A DNA stretch of 64,000 nt from Salvia splendens (Eukaryota; Streptophyta; Magnoliopsida; Lamiales; Lamiaceae): assembly GCF_004379255.2 (NCBI RefSeq), contig NC_056040.1, forward strand, positions 31,772,852 to 31,836,851. Reading direction: 5' to 3'. Positions 31,471-43,947 of this stretch are shown here, piece after piece. A program made the translations under genes and the position numbers. The number at the start of each line of letters is the position of its first letter. Position 1 is the stretch's first letter. The notes under the pieces are model-generated. The model was not told the DNA's origin. It did no database searches and saw only the letters and a program-made list of their open reading frames with translations.

Positions 31471-31596
31471 CTCCTAATTCATCCTCATTTCACACACAAC
31501 TACACATCTATTCTTCCCAAATCATCTCCATTTCCTCTCCAATTTTCATCTCAAATCATCTCTGTTTTATTCTTCCCCCAAATTTAATCGATCTCA

Positions 31597-32891
31597 TGGA
31601 TCCGTATGAGCACATGCGTCGAATAATGGAAGAATCACTTGAAGAAGATCGACGCCGGTAGGCGGAGGAAGCCGCACCGCCCCAAAGACGCTCCCGGACT
31701 TACATCCATCGTAACCGAAAGGAAGCCGCCGCAAGGTTAGTCTGCGACTACTTCTGCGATAACCCTGTGTGGGGAGATACCTACTTCCGTCGCTGTTTCC
31801 GCATGCGGCGACCGCTATTTCTCCACATCGCAAATACATTGACAGCCCGTGAAGAGTTCTTCCAAGAAAGGTTCGACGCCGTCGGCCGTCCCAGCCACAC
31901 GACGCTGCAGAAATGTGCTGCAGCAATCCGTCAGCTTGCGACTGGACAAACGGCGGATGTGTTCGACTAGTACCTCCACATTAGAGACAGCAGTGGGAGA
32001 ATGTGCTTGCTCCAATTCTGCAAAGGCGTCCGGGCAGCCTTCACCGACGAATTTCTCCGGAAGCCAAGCAAGACAGATTGCATGAATTTCTCAAAAATAT
32101 TATATTTATCATGCCATTGTCAAGTTCCTGCTCCGCCTTCACGAAGAAGTGCATGGATTCCCCGGGAGGCTTGGCAGCGTCGACTGCAAGCACTAGTAAT
32201 GGAAGAATTTTCCGGTGGCGTGGAGGGGGTCGTACACGAGCGGCCACAAAGGCACCCACCCCACCGTTATACTCGAGGCCGTTGCCGACTACCGGCTATG
32301 GATCTGGCATGCGTACTTCGGAGTCCCCGGCTCGAACAACGACATAAACGTGCTCCACGAATCCGTCCTCTTCGCCGAAGTTTTGGATGGTAAAGCGCCG
32401 GCCATCAACTTCACCGCTAACAACCGGCGCTATAAAATGGGGTACTATCTTGCCGACGGCATCTACCCGAAGTAGCCAACCTTCATGAAGACGTGCGCTA
32501 GGCCTGTGAACGCAAAGCATGCGCTTTTTGCGCAGAAGCAGAAGGCTGCTCGGAAGGATGTGGAGCGGGCGTTCGGAGTTCTCCAAGCGCGCTTCAACAT
32601 TATCAAACCTCGGCTCGTATGTGGTTCATGGAGAGCATGGTCGACATCATGTATAAGTGCATAATCTAGCATAACATGATTGTCCAAGACGAAGGACCCG
32701 AGGCGGGAAATTGGTTCGACCCCGAAGCCCCCGGAAGCTCAACCACCATTAGTCCACCTCGAAGTGGAGTGCATCCATCTATACAAGAACGGTTGTCTAT
32801 TCGGGCAAGGACACGTGACTCTTCCGCCCACGCCCAACTCCAAGATGATCTAATGGAGCACATTTGGGAAAACTTTGGCGGAGAAATTTAA
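31597..32891 (+). pseudogene. Harbinger DDE transposase in PIF5, heavily decayed
   Basis: Starts MDPYEHMRRIMEESLEEDRR, same protein as in PIF2 and PIF3. In-frame stops at about 31660, 31969, 32475 and 32670, and a ~40-bp insertion near 32080-32120 (TTTCTCAAAAATATTATAT) that breaks the region before the first catalytic Asp. PGSNNDINVL (second Asp) and ARKDVERAFG (Glu) are still legible. The C-terminus reads AQLQDDLMEHIWENFGGEI. Confidence 0.85.
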
Positions 32892-33169
32892 ATTATGTAT
32901 TTTGTACTTTTTTAGGATTTTTAATTATGTTTTTTAAATTTTTTACGAATTATATGTTGTAATGTTATTTTATTTTTAATGAAGTGTGTTTTTTATTAAT
33001 TGAATTTGTTGGAAAAAAAATGAAATTGAATGAATAGTAATATAAAGGACGGTTAAGGGACGGAGGGTTGCAGGTTTTGTCCCTTAGTTAAGGGATGGAG
33101 TAAAAAAGTACAGTGGGGCCCGCGAATAGTAATTTAAGGGACGGTATAGTGACAGCGTTGTGGATGGCC

Positions 33170-34849
33170 TAAGTCTGTTGAAGAAGACGGCTACTCTTTC
33201 TGAATTTGGGCCACTAATTATTTTAATAGCTAGGCTTATTTTGAAATGTGCCTGAATAGTGTTTAAATTTTATATTAGTATTTTTTTTAATGTTAAAAGT
33301 AGTATATTTAATATCTAAATATATTAAAAAAAACTTTTATATAATTATTTAATTTATATAAATTATTGATCAAATATTGTGGGACTAATATGTAATTTCA
33401 ATAACTACGAAGATATAATTAAAAATGTACAAAATAATATGTGGATATGGAATATTTTTTTGTTTTGAGTTTGTGCAAATGATTGGAGTAGAATTACTTT
33501 TTGGTGCGACTCATACTCAAAAATGGGTTTGAGTTTGGTGTAAATGGTTGGAGGTGGTCTAAGAATTCTTTTCTTTTATCGTTGTTTCCTAAAAATTAAA
33601 ACACTTCATTTTAGAAAGGTTCTTTCACTTATAGGTGGAATCTATTTTTCACTAACTCACTTTATCAATTTTGCATTAAAACTTATCTTGTTCCAAAAGT
33701 TCCTATTTTCAAGACACGTGGGGAGTAAATTTTATGATTCACATTTCATTAATTTTTTCTACTATTAATATTTACATTTCTTTAAATATGCGTCAAGTCA
33801 AAGTAGCATGTTTAATCATGAATTCACGGCTCGTATTTATCGTGTTTAATTTATTGTGTGTCCTTTAATTGTATGAGCTTGTTGCTAGTAAAAACTTGAT
33901 GAAAACATTTATTGGTGACAATATCAACTTCGGCATAGTCGAGACACAATTCTATAAAGTAACAATACTAGTCATTTTCGTATGTTGATCACTGCTACCC
34001 AGGATGTCGTCATTATTAGGTTGTGAAAAACCAACTCATATTGCAGGGGATCTATGCGAGACATCATTTTGGTCTTTCGGAACGCGACATCATTTTGCTG
34101 GGGATCTATGCGTGACAGTAGCCCCAGCAAAAAATTGGAACAAATTTCTAAACGAGATCTTAGAAATATATGTACAAAATATTAGTACATCATTCATTCC
34201 ACTCTACTGGAAATACTAATCTTTTACTTTATTGGAACAACCAAACTTCCCATGTGAGGAAAGAATGTTGAAAAATCACAACTTCTATCACTAAGAGAAT
34301 CTCATTTCTTCTTTATCTTTCTCTTTTGCTTTTCTCAAGTGAATGTAAAAGTGAAATTTTGAGCAATTGCATTTGTAAAAAACAAGCTACAATCTTTATT
34401 GAATATTAATTTTAAGTTCAAACATTTTTGTGATATCAAAGATTGAATTCAAAATTAAAGACTCCAATTACAAAACATTTTTGTGATATCAAAGAATGAA
34501 TTCAAAATTAAAGACTCCAATTACAAACACATACCCCTCTCACCCCTGAATTTTTACTTTCATTATATTTGCATTGCCTATTAATTTGTGAATTTCTTTC
34601 AAAATCATTTTAATGGATGTATTGTGAATTAATTATCATTATGTGCATTGCCTATTAATTTGTAAATTTCTGATCAAAATTTTCTTTCTTGTTCCTCATT
34701 TAACCATTGCATCATAGTTACAGCGATGACTCAAACAACAAACATTTCAACAATATTCCCTTAACCACGTAGACATGAAATTAATTAGGCATTCTTATAA
34801 GTATCCTAACTATTTTATCGATAGGAATGAAATGTGAATATGTTTATCA
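33170..34849. other. AT-rich spacer with MITE-like and LTR-like debris
   Basis: 33480-33565 shares the MITE-like end described at 1590-1750. 33980-34140 contains GATCACTGCTACCCAGGATG and GTTGTGAAAAACC, similar to the copia LTR block seen at 2160 and 50150, and a doubled phrase (GGGGATCTATGCG at about 34048 and 34099). 34440-34530 holds a short direct repeat (TTTTTGTGATATCAAAGA twice). No gene seen. Confidence 0.45.
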
Positions 34850-35600
34850 TGCCGTATTTTGGTTTTAACTTGCCTATTTGAAATGGCTTTGCCATTAATT
34901 ATATAATTCGAATTTGATTCCTTATAGGGCCGCAAACCCTACTTGGATTAGTACACCTATGGTAAACCGTGTGTCATCTTATGGGTTGGTCGGTCTATTG
35001 ACTTGGTTTGTGGTCACATTCCAAGTCATGTATGAGTAGATATGGTAGACGTCTATGGGAAATTGGCTGCGCAGCCGTGATTTTGAACGATGGAATATTT
35101 TGGTGTCTCGGGCATTTATAAAGCTAAAACCCCGATGGTTACTTGACAATGGCATGATAAATATAATATTTTTGATAATTGTGTTTTCGGCATAAGTCCA
35201 TTGAGTATTTCATAGTACTCAGCCTTGCATGTGTTTTCCCTATGTGCAGGTTGAGCAGCGACGAGTTGGGTGGTGTTGAGTTAAATTTGAAGTCTTTTTG
35301 GATTTTATTTGAACTTCGAGTGTCGTCGGGTCTTCATACATGGCGCCACTATTTCCCTGAGATAATACTATCTTTCATAATGGTGTGTTGAACCCCATTT
35401 ACTCTTGGATTATTAATTAAGATAACTATTGACATTGGATTTAAATGTTAAGAAATTACTCTGGTTTTTCCTCTGTTATTTGAATATTAAATATTCTGGT
35501 CAAACTCTTTATTTAAATCCTAGAATATTCCCCTTTCTTAAATTCCTATTAGTCGCGACCACCCATATTTATTAACCCTAGAAAGGACCGTCGTGATAAC
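34850..35600 (+). mobile_element. Gypsy-type LTR remnant
   Basis: Contains GTACTCAGCCTTGCATGTG and TTTTCCCTATGTGCAGGTTG, wording typical of the R/U5 region of plant Tekay/Del-type gypsy LTRs, preceded by a long U3-like stretch. No interior coding sequence and no second LTR found. Confidence 0.45.
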
Positions 35601-36114
35601 GAGTACAACATTGCATTGGATTCAAGATTTTTTGCCATCTTACTTCAAGGAAAAGTCTGAGAATTGAATAAGCAATCATTGCTCATATTTTATAATATTA
35701 AATTGGGTTATAGTATTTGTTTGATTTGATTTTCAATGACTACCAAGAAACACATAATCACAGGAGTATTTAAGAAAGATGCCCTTAATCTTTAAGCATA
35801 TGCAGAAGTAAAAATTTCAGCAACTGTAATTCAAAAAACCAAGCTACAACCTTCATTAAAATTAAAACACACTCAAACAAATAAGGTAAGACAAAAACAT
35901 AAGCCCACAAGAATAAAAAAAAGGTAAACATTGAGCGCTTTTTTTCAATCCACGGCCTCAATGTAGCCATCTTTGATCACATATCTACCGCAGCCGTAGT
36001 AACAAATGAAAAAGTTGCATAATGCACAGTAAAATCCTTCCCATTCATGAATATATGCACGACAAAAGTCGCAGCGGCGTTTTGTAGTGAGAAGTTAAAA
36101 GGTGAGAGGGTGTG

Positions 36115-36571
36115 TGATACGAACCCGTCTACTTCAGCCCAGCAGACACAGGCAGGGGATATAGATGATGAAGACTACAGAGATGATGTTTCCTCTCGGC
36201 GCATAAGAAGACCCCCAGCCCATTTCAAAGACTATGTTGATTGTTAGTTTCTTAGTTATTTTGGTTATTTCATATAATGTAATAGTGTAAGGAGTCGAGC
36301 GTAATTATAAGCTCTATCTCGGGTTTTCATTGTGGTTCTTTCCCGAGAGATAGGAGGTCGAACCGCCCTAGGGTCTTAGATATAAAAAGGGTAACTTTTC
36401 AACTATCAATAATATATATGAGAAGTTTACTCCAAATTTTCCGTTTTCTTTCTTCCTTTTTATCAAACTCAAGTTCACTGCTTGACGGAGGAACTCTCCG
36501 CACGCAGTCTGCTCTTGTCGCCGAGCTCTCTTGCCGCCAACCAAGCTTCCGATACGATCAACATCGTATCA
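36115..36571 (+). repeat. 5' LTR of the gypsy element
   Basis: TG...CA ends. A TATA-like GATATAAAAAGGG near 36378 and CTATCAATAATATATATGAG precede the likely transcript start. Confidence 0.85.
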
Positions 36572-36634
36572 GTGTGGATGGGTTTCTGCATTCACATGAT
36601 ATTCCTGTCCCAATTTGATGTTTCTATGCCAGCC
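36572..36634 (+). repeat. 63-bp copy of the DC1 3' flank inside the gypsy element
   Basis: Identical to 41767-41829 except one base (A/C at position 25 of the copy). The 41767 copy is genuine DC1 coding sequence (minus strand, GWHRNIKLGQEYQVNAETHP). Retroelement gag sequence begins right after 36634. Confidence 0.9.
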
Positions 36635-39600
36635 TACCACATTTGGATCATGACCCGCTTTATGCTTTGCCTATTCCGGCGATTCGCGGCACTCCACAGC
36701 CTCCACAACCGTTCCAGACGGCAGTTTACACACATATTCCACAACATCAACAGTTTCAGAACTCCCTCAACCAACCAAATTCCCACTTTCCAGAGGTTAT
36801 TCCTAATAACTGCCATCCGCAACTACCTATACCTCAACAACCGTCATCTTCTTCCATGATTCCACCTTGGTTTGCAACTGATCCAGGAGATCCCTCTAGT
36901 TCTAATATGGGGAATTTTCAGCAATCTCAGTATTTACCTCAGCAACACAGTATGCACTTGCCCATGGATCGTCAGATTTATTCTCCTTACCCGGTCCTCG
37001 ACCGACATCTTGTTGGTACCCATCGAACGAGTGCCAATTTCGCGGTCATCCTCCTCATGATCACCATCGAGGTGTTCGTTTGGATCCACCTCGTTTTGAT
37101 GGGTCAGATGCGGCTAATTGGATTTTCAAAATCCAATACTACGTTGGTCACATGATGATGCCCGATTCCAATCGCCTACACTATGTGGTGCCTTTATTTG
37201 ACCCACCAGCGTCGGAATGGATTAAGCATTACTGTTCCAACAATGATTATGTAACTTGGTAGGATTTCTTAAATGAGGTTCGGTATAGATTTGATCCAGA
37301 CTGTTACGAGAGTTATATCGGGTTGATTGCAAAGTTATGCCACATGGCCTCTGTCTCGGATTATCAGTTGGAGTTCGAACGACTGCAAAATAAACTCTCC
37401 GGGGTTCCAGATCATATACTCTTACCGATCTATATAGCCGGTGTCAAGCAGCCACTCCAACGTGAGGTCAAATTGCATCGCCCTAACTCTCTAGCGACGG
37501 CTTTTGCCTTAGCCAAGGAATTATCGGCTTGTCGCTCTGAACAGCTGCCGACTGCATCTTCAACTAGACACCCCTGGTTACCTCGTGACACCAGAAATCC
37601 GTATAACCGCTCCTCCGTTCCTTCGAATTCAGCGCCATCCTCAAATCAATCGGTTCGTCCATCCAGTGGACGTTTTCGTGGGAGTGAGCTAGCCAAATTG
37701 CCGGTCGTACGTTTATCTTCTTCTGAGAAATCCGAACGATCACGGCGAGGCTTATTTTGGTATTGTGAGGAAAATTGGGCCCCCGGTCATGTTTGCAAAC
37801 AAAATTTTTTGGCATATATGGGAGACGATCCGGATGACACAGAGGAGACCGGACAAGACAGTGATTTGCCTGAGGTCAATGTTATTACTGCTGCTTTGTC
37901 CCACTTAAATAAGGTGGCGGGGCGTTCATCATCCAAATCGATTCATATACGGGGTACAATTTACAATACAGAGGTCACTATCCTTGTTGACACTGGTAGT
38001 TCGCATGACTTCCTACACCCACGTGTTGCCGAGAAGCTAAGTCTTTCTCTGACTAATATTTCACCATTTCGTGTTTATGTTGGTAATGGTGAATCTCTAA
38101 CTTGCTCTCATGTCTGCAAGCAGAGGAAAATCGATCTACAGGGCAATAGCTTTCACATTGATTTGCATATTTTGCCTTTCCATGGACCGGACATTATTTT
38201 GGGCATGGAGTGGTTGGAATCTTTGGGTCGTGTTACTCATGATTATTTGGCACGAACAATGGAATTTTTCAGAGATGATACATTGGTGGTGCTGCAGGGT
38301 CTCTCTACACCGCCTCGGTCTATTTCACTGAATGCTTTAACTACTCTGATGACTACAGGTGAGGAGCTGGACTTATTTGAAATTGTTGAGTATCCAGTAG
38401 AGTCAGCTACACATTCTTCACAGCCACAACAAGAATTTCCACCAGATTTGCCTCCTACAATTCGTCAGATTTTGTCGTCATTCAGCGCTGTTTTTCAGCT
38501 TCCGGTTGGTATACCCCCTCCTCGGCATTTTGATCATCGAATTCATTTATTTCCTGATTCTAAACCCATCAATGTTAGACCATACTGGTATCCATATTTT
38601 CAAAAACAAGAGATTGAGAAACAAGTTTCAGCAATGCTTGAACAAGGAATTATTCAACCAAGTCAAAGTCCCTTCTCATCACCGGTCTTATTGGTTATCA
38701 AAAAGGATGGCTCTTTTCGATTTTGCATTTATTATCGAGCATTGAATCAAGCAACAGTCCCGGACCACTTTCCTATTCCCACGGCAGATGAATTATTTGA
38801 TGAATTGGGTGCAGCAAAGTTTTTTACAAAACTAGACTTGCGATCAGGATACCATCAGATTCGAATGCACAGTGAAGATATTTTCAAGACTGCTTTTCGA
38901 ACTCATGATGGTCATTTCGAGTTTCTTGTTATGCCCTTTGGCTTGACGAATGCTCCCCGACTTTTCAGGCGGCTATGAATTCAATTTTTATGCCATTTCT
39001 GCGTAAATCAGTTATTGTATTTTTCGATGATATTCTGGTTTACAGTCCTACTTTGGAAACTCATTGTACCCACTTGGAGCAAGTTCTATCAACTTTGGCG
39101 GCTAATCTCTTCTTTGTGAAGCTATCTAAGTGCACTTTCTGCAGTTCCACTGTGGATTACTTAGGTCACCTGATCACAGATGGGCATCTTAATGCTGATC
39201 CTGCGAAGATTGAAGCAATGGTGGCATGGCCGACACCTACCATAGTTAAACAGTTGCGTGGATTCTTGGGTTTGACGGGCTACTACCGACGTTTCGTAGC
39301 TCATTATGCCATAATTGCAGCCCCTCTCACTGATTTGCTCAAGAAGGATTCGTTCGTTTGGTCTCCGCAGGCAAATGACAGTTTTAAAGCTCTTAAGTCT
39401 GCGATGACATCAGCCCCAGTCCTTCATCTGCCGAATTTTGATCGCGCATTTTATATAGAAGCTGACGCTTCAGATTTTGGTATTGGTGCGGTCTTGTTGC
39501 AAGATGGACATCCTTTATCTTATTTCAGCAAGAAGTTGGGTCCACGGCGTCGTATTACATCCACTTATCACAAAGAACTCTATGCAATTGTCGAAGCGGT

Positions 39601-41311
39601 TCTAAAGTGGAGACAATATTTATTGGGTTGTGAGTTTGTTATTCACAGTGATCAAAAAAGTCTTAAGGATCTGCTTCAACAAGTTATCCAAACGCCGGAT
39701 CAACATCTTTATGTGCGGAAGTTAATGGGCTACAAATTTCGGATAAAGTATAAGACTGGTACTTCGAATCGGGTTGCTGATGCCCTCTCGCGTCGGGATC
39801 CAGACGCTGAACAGACCACCACCTTGCTGACTCTAGCAGCACAACTTGTGCCTGATCTGCTTTCTACCTTGCGAACAGAAACTGCATCTTCGGTTTACCT
39901 CACAGATATTCGAACTGTTGTTGAGAATGGTACTGCTTCTTCTCACCTATCTTACTCTGATGGCTTACTATATTATAAACATAGAGTTTACGTTGATCCT
40001 GCTTCACCTAGTCGCGCTCGGTTGCTGTTTGAACATCACAGTACCCCTGCCGCTGGCCATCCCCGGGTAGACCGTACATTTCACCGCCTTTCGATGGGCT
40101 TCTTTTGGCCTAAAATGCGTAAGGAAGTTCGAAAGTTTGTTGATTCGTGTGTTGACTGTCAAACGACAAAGTATTCTACTCAACGTCCTGCAGGTTTGCT
40201 CCAACCTTTGCCTATTCCATCACAGGTTTGGGATGACGTTTCCATGGACTTTATCACGGGTCTGCCACCATCCAGAGGGTACACAGTTATAATGGTTGTT
40301 GTCGACCAACTATCCAAGTATGCACACTTCGCTGCATTACCGATGAAATTTGATGCCTTGAGGGTAGCGCGACTGTTTATTGAAACAGTGGTTAAACATC
40401 ACGGTTTCCCTAAAACTCTTGTGTCGGATAGGGATCCCATTTTTCTAAGTACGACGTGGGAACATGTGCTCCGCTTAAGTGGTACTAAGTTGCATTTTTC
40501 GACCGCGTATCATCCCTAATCTGACGGTCATACGGAGGTCCGCAATAGAGGTCTTGAGCAATATTTGCGTGCTTTCGTTGCAGATAAGCCTTCAAGATGG
40601 ATGAATTTCCTGCCTTGGGCAGAACTTGCACTCAATTGCTTTCATCATTCGGGCCTTGGCACTTCTCCATTCCATGCTCTATATGGCAGAGAGCCACCTT
40701 TATTGGTCGCCACACCTCCTTCTCATACTACTCTCCCGGCAGTAGCAGATCTTATCCGCCAAAGAGGGGCATTACTGGTTAAATTGAGATCGAATTTACA
40801 GAGGGCTCAACAACAGATGCGAGACACAGCAAACAAGCACCGTCGGGATGTTCAATTTTCAATTGGCGACTTGGTTCTTCTCAAACTTCAACAATATCGT
40901 CAACACTCCGTAGCCCGACCACAGTCTGCAAAATTGGCTCGCCGTTTCTACGGCCCTTTTAAGATCACTGAGCGTATAGGACCGATCGCCTATCGCTTAG
41001 CATTACCGAAGGAATGTCGTGTGCACGATGTCTTTCATGTTAGTCTTTTGCGACCTTTTATTGCAAGTTCTGTCATGCCCCCTGAAGTTCCACTCCCAGA
41101 GGAATTCTTCATGTCTCGACCGGTTGCTAAGCCGCTTCGCTTACTGGAAGGTCGTGTGGTAATGCAAGACGGCAAGCCGGTGGAACAGGGTCTGTTCCAG
41201 TGGTCTGATTCAAGTGACAACTCTCCAACTTGGGAACCTCTCAACTCCTTCGCCCGTCGTTTCCCTTCATTGTCCTCGGGGACAAGGACACTTCTATCGG
41301 GGGGGAGATGA
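36635..41311 (+). pseudogene. Gypsy gag-pol polyprotein, broken
   Basis: Pro/Gln-rich gag start, gag core (DPPRFDGSDAANWIFKIQYY; frame change near 37080, TAG at 37261-37263), LPIYIAGVKQPLQREVKLHR, a zinc knuckle with a lost first Cys (FWYCEENWAPGHVC), protease VDTGSSHDF, reverse transcriptase (SPVLLVIKKDGSFRFC, KLDLRSGYHQIRM, then FFDDILVYS holding the DD pair), a one-base insertion in a C-run near 38955, RNase H (YIEADASDFGIGAVL), integrase zinc region (AGHPRVDRTFHRL ... CVDCQ) and catalytic core (VSMDFITGLPP, LVSDRDPIFLS), a CAA-to-TAA stop at 40517-40519, GDLVLLKLQQY, and a chromodomain remnant (LFQWSDSSDNSPTWEPLNSF). Confidence 0.9.
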
Positions 41312-41766
41312 TACGAACCCCTCTACTTCAGTCCAGCAGACACAGGCAGGGGATACAGATGATGAAGACTGCAGAGATGATGTTTCCTCTCGGTGCATAA
41401 GAAGACCCCCAGCCCATTTCAAAGACTATGTTGATTGTTAGTTTCTTAGTTATTTTGGTTATTTCATATACTGTAATAGTGTAAGGAGTCAAGCGTAATT
41501 ATAAGCTCTATCTCGGGTTTTCTTTGTGGTTCTTTCCAGAGAGATAGGAGGTCGAACCGCCCTAGGGTCTTAGATATAAAAAGGGTAACTTTTCAACTAT
41601 CAATAATATATATGAGAAGTTTACTCCAAAATTTCCGTTTTCTTTCTTCCTTTTTTATCAAACTCAAGTTTACTGCTTGACGGAGGAACTCTCCGCACGC
41701 AGTCTGCTCTAGTCGCCGAGCTCTCTTGCCGCCAACCAAGCTTTTGATACGATCAACATCGTATCA
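41309..41766 (+). repeat. 3' LTR of the gypsy element
   Basis: Matches 36115-36571 with about a dozen differences. It is followed directly by GTGTG and DC1 coding sequence. Confidence 0.9.
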
Positions 41767-43005
41767 GTGTGGATGGGTTTCTGCATTCACCTGATATTCC
41801 TGTCCCAATTTGATGTTTCTATGCCAGCCGGATGTAGTTTTAAAGCATCTCGGATGGATGGATATATCGCAGCTGCAGCAGTGATACATCCAACTCTTGG
41901 GATTCATTTTACCTTCACATTGATCGCAATAGAATTCACCGGGATGGTCTAGAGTTGCATCGTGCGTCAGATACAGCGGGTGGTGCTTGTCCCATCTACG
42001 GCTGGTGGTTGATGCTGGCTGCACCGCGCAATCAAAGTGCACGATGAAATCACAGCTGCCGCATTCGTAGCTGTTATCATCATGAATGAAGCCTTCACAT
42101 GCATCACAATAGATTAAACCTTGTCTCATATTGGTATCCGGCATTGAAGCGCACTTTATATCTACTTTGAACTCCTCACATTTTTTACATCCATAAAACA
42201 GACTATTAGTGTATTTACTACAGACTTTGCAAAATGACAACTCCCATGGTTTATGTTTGTCACCGGATTGAAGGACAAGGCTGTTGTGATCATTCTCATG
42301 TTTGTGGAGGAGAGGAATAGAGGAAAGCTGAGTTGGCAAGTGGAAGCACGCCAAGTGAATATAGTATTTGCATGATCTCATGCTGCATCTCATGTAGTAG
42401 TAGTAGTATTAGTTATCTTTACTACCACTACTCGAAGAAGAAGATGATGAGGATGATGATGATGATGTTTGTTTCAGAAGTATCGGAGTATTGCACCCAT
42501 TACATATTAACTCCGATTTTCTACAAGAGTAGTCTTCCTCATCAGCATCATCATAATCACTATTTTCTTCTTTTTGTTCTAGAAATGATGATGATGATGA
42601 CGATGAGACTAATGTGAGTTTGTGATGGTGGAATTCATAATCAACATCATCTTGATGATCAAGGATGAGTGAATGTGTATATGCTCTAACTCCTTGTCTA
42701 ATTAGAAAAGCTCCAATTAGGTTCTCACCCACAGCCACATCATTTATTGGAAACTCCATAATCCCTCTCTCTACATGCAATGCAACAAAACACACATTTC
42801 AAATTTTAAGATTTACATAATGAAGAAAGACATATGGGTGGTTTAGTTATATACCTAGTGGTGTGTGGCGATTTGGTGAAGGCGCAGGTGAGATGGACAG
42901 CATATCTGCAAAGCTCACAATGATATATCCAATATTTGGATATTAATAATTTTCTGCACGCCTCACAACGGTAGTTATATATGAGATATTGAAGCGGGAT
43001 ATGGA

Positions 43006-43030
43006 AAGAGAGAGAGAGAGAGAGAGAGGG
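43006..43030. repeat. (GA)n microsatellite inside the DC1 gene
   Basis: Run of GA with a GGGAGG end. The reading frame of the DC1 gene changes across it, so length change here broke the gene. Confidence 0.85.
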
Positions 43031-43639
43031 AGGGATGGTGGTCTTCACTATGAACGGTGTGAGGCAAGGAAGCACATCTCTCATGGATCCAATACTGACA
43101 TGCCGGTGCGGTGCATGTGTAGGAACTCCCTTTGGCGTGTGTGGTGCAGCAAGCATCGCACTTGAAGGTGCAAAACCTCCTAAGCAACTTCAATTCATGG
43201 TTGGGGTGACTCGGATGATGTATGATGCTGCGCACGTCCATACATCATGTCGCTTCCCTGTGAGCATCTGACATGTGCCGTAAACGTGCATTCTACGCTC
43301 GTACATCTGTAGGAGATGCGTTCTAGATAGCATTGACAGATAGAACAGCAGCTTTGCCAATGCACATGGGTATAATGTTGAGTAAGTGTGTGCTGAGGGT
43401 GCATTGCGTGTGTGATCTTCCTCGGCGCCTCTGCACACTCTTGATGTAGTAGAACCTCTTGCCTGCACCTCTGGATACACCTATAACCTTTCTCTGCTGT
43501 TCTAAATTTCCCATAACAACCATCACAACTCTTTAAACTATGAATCACCACCAGAGAAAGTGGATGCTGGTGGCTCCAATGATTAAGCATCTTTCTCTCC
43601 TCCTCATCTTCTATCTCATTTTCTACTTTTTCACTCATG

Positions 43640-43947
43640 TTTTGTGTGTGTGTGTGTGTGTTTTCTTTGTTACTTCTTGTGTTTGCATATGAAAACTTAT
43701 ATAGACTATTTTTTACTATCTTTTCAATACTGAATTGCACAAAACTTCTAATCTCAGCAATGTATATATATCAAAGTAACAACTCTTCTCTTTCCCTTAT
43801 TTTTCTTTTTCTTTTTCTTTTTGTGCTTTTCCGATATATTTATATTCTCTAACTTCTAATTTAACTTCGTATGATTACTATTGTGTATTGATATAATACT
43901 AATATGGGTTATGATCAATTGCATTTTATGGGGGGGGGGGGGGGGTA
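43640..43947. other. DC1 upstream region with simple repeats
   Basis: A (GT)n run at about 43645-43662 sits in the 5' leader directly before the DC1 start. A 16-base G run is at 43930-43945. AACTTATATAGAC near 43697 (TATATAAG on the minus strand) is a plausible TATA box about 60 bp upstream of the start. Confidence 0.45.

Larger units (their letters stand above)
31124..33169 (+). mobile_element. PIF5: Harbinger element carrying only a transposase
   Basis: GGCCACCCGCACCGCG after TAA (31121-31123), ending ...GCGTTGTGGATGGCC before TAA (33170-33172). 2046 bp. Left subterminal block, palindrome (31415-31434, one change), TATA box (31463 on) and leader are nearly the same as in PIF1 and PIF3. It abuts the right end of PIF4 exactly, so it inserted at that element's own target triplet. 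Confidence 0.9.
36115..41766 (+). mobile_element. Ty3/gypsy chromovirus-type retrotransposon inserted in the DC1 gene
   Basis: LTRs 36115-36571 and 41309-41766 (TGATACGAACCC ... CATCGTATCA), 457-458 bp and about 97% alike by eye. Perfect 5-bp target duplication GTGTG (36110-36114, 41767-41771). Polypurine tract CGGGGGGGAGA before the 3' LTR. Gene order protease, reverse transcriptase, RNase H, integrase, with a C-terminal chromodomain remnant, fits a chromovirus (Reina-like guess). The primer-binding site is replaced by 63 bp of DC1 sequence. Confidence 0.9.
35945..43638 (-). pseudogene. DC1-domain (Cys/His-rich C1) protein gene, split by a gypsy element
   Basis: DC1 proteins are plant Cys/His-rich zinc-binding proteins, some acting in stress signalling. 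Start ATG at 43638 (MSEKVENEIEDEEER), then DC1 units such as SCDGCYGKFRTAEKGYRC, CSICQCYLERISYRC, FKCDACCTTHAKGSSYTC, CEACRKLLISKYWIYHCELC, a GT donor near 42857 and an acceptor near 42773, then CNGCNTPI, CKYYIHLACFHLP, CDACEGFIHDDNSYECGSCD and CDQCEGKMNPKSWMYHC. The final unit (CDFCRAYIHEWEGFYCALC) lies at 35945-36109, beyond the inserted element; the codons join in frame once the element and one GTGTG copy are ignored. Damage: frameshift near 43210, a (GA)n frameshift near 43015, TAA at 42409-42411 before a TAC-repeat run, and a TAA just after PLTF. Confidence 0.8.

Noticed and set aside
41767..41829. Tandem gypsy arrangement (LTR-interior-LTR-interior) suggested by matching text after both LTRs
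   Set aside because: The text after the 3' LTR translates as in-frame DC1 coding sequence on the minus strand, so it is host DNA; the copy inside the element is the secondary one.
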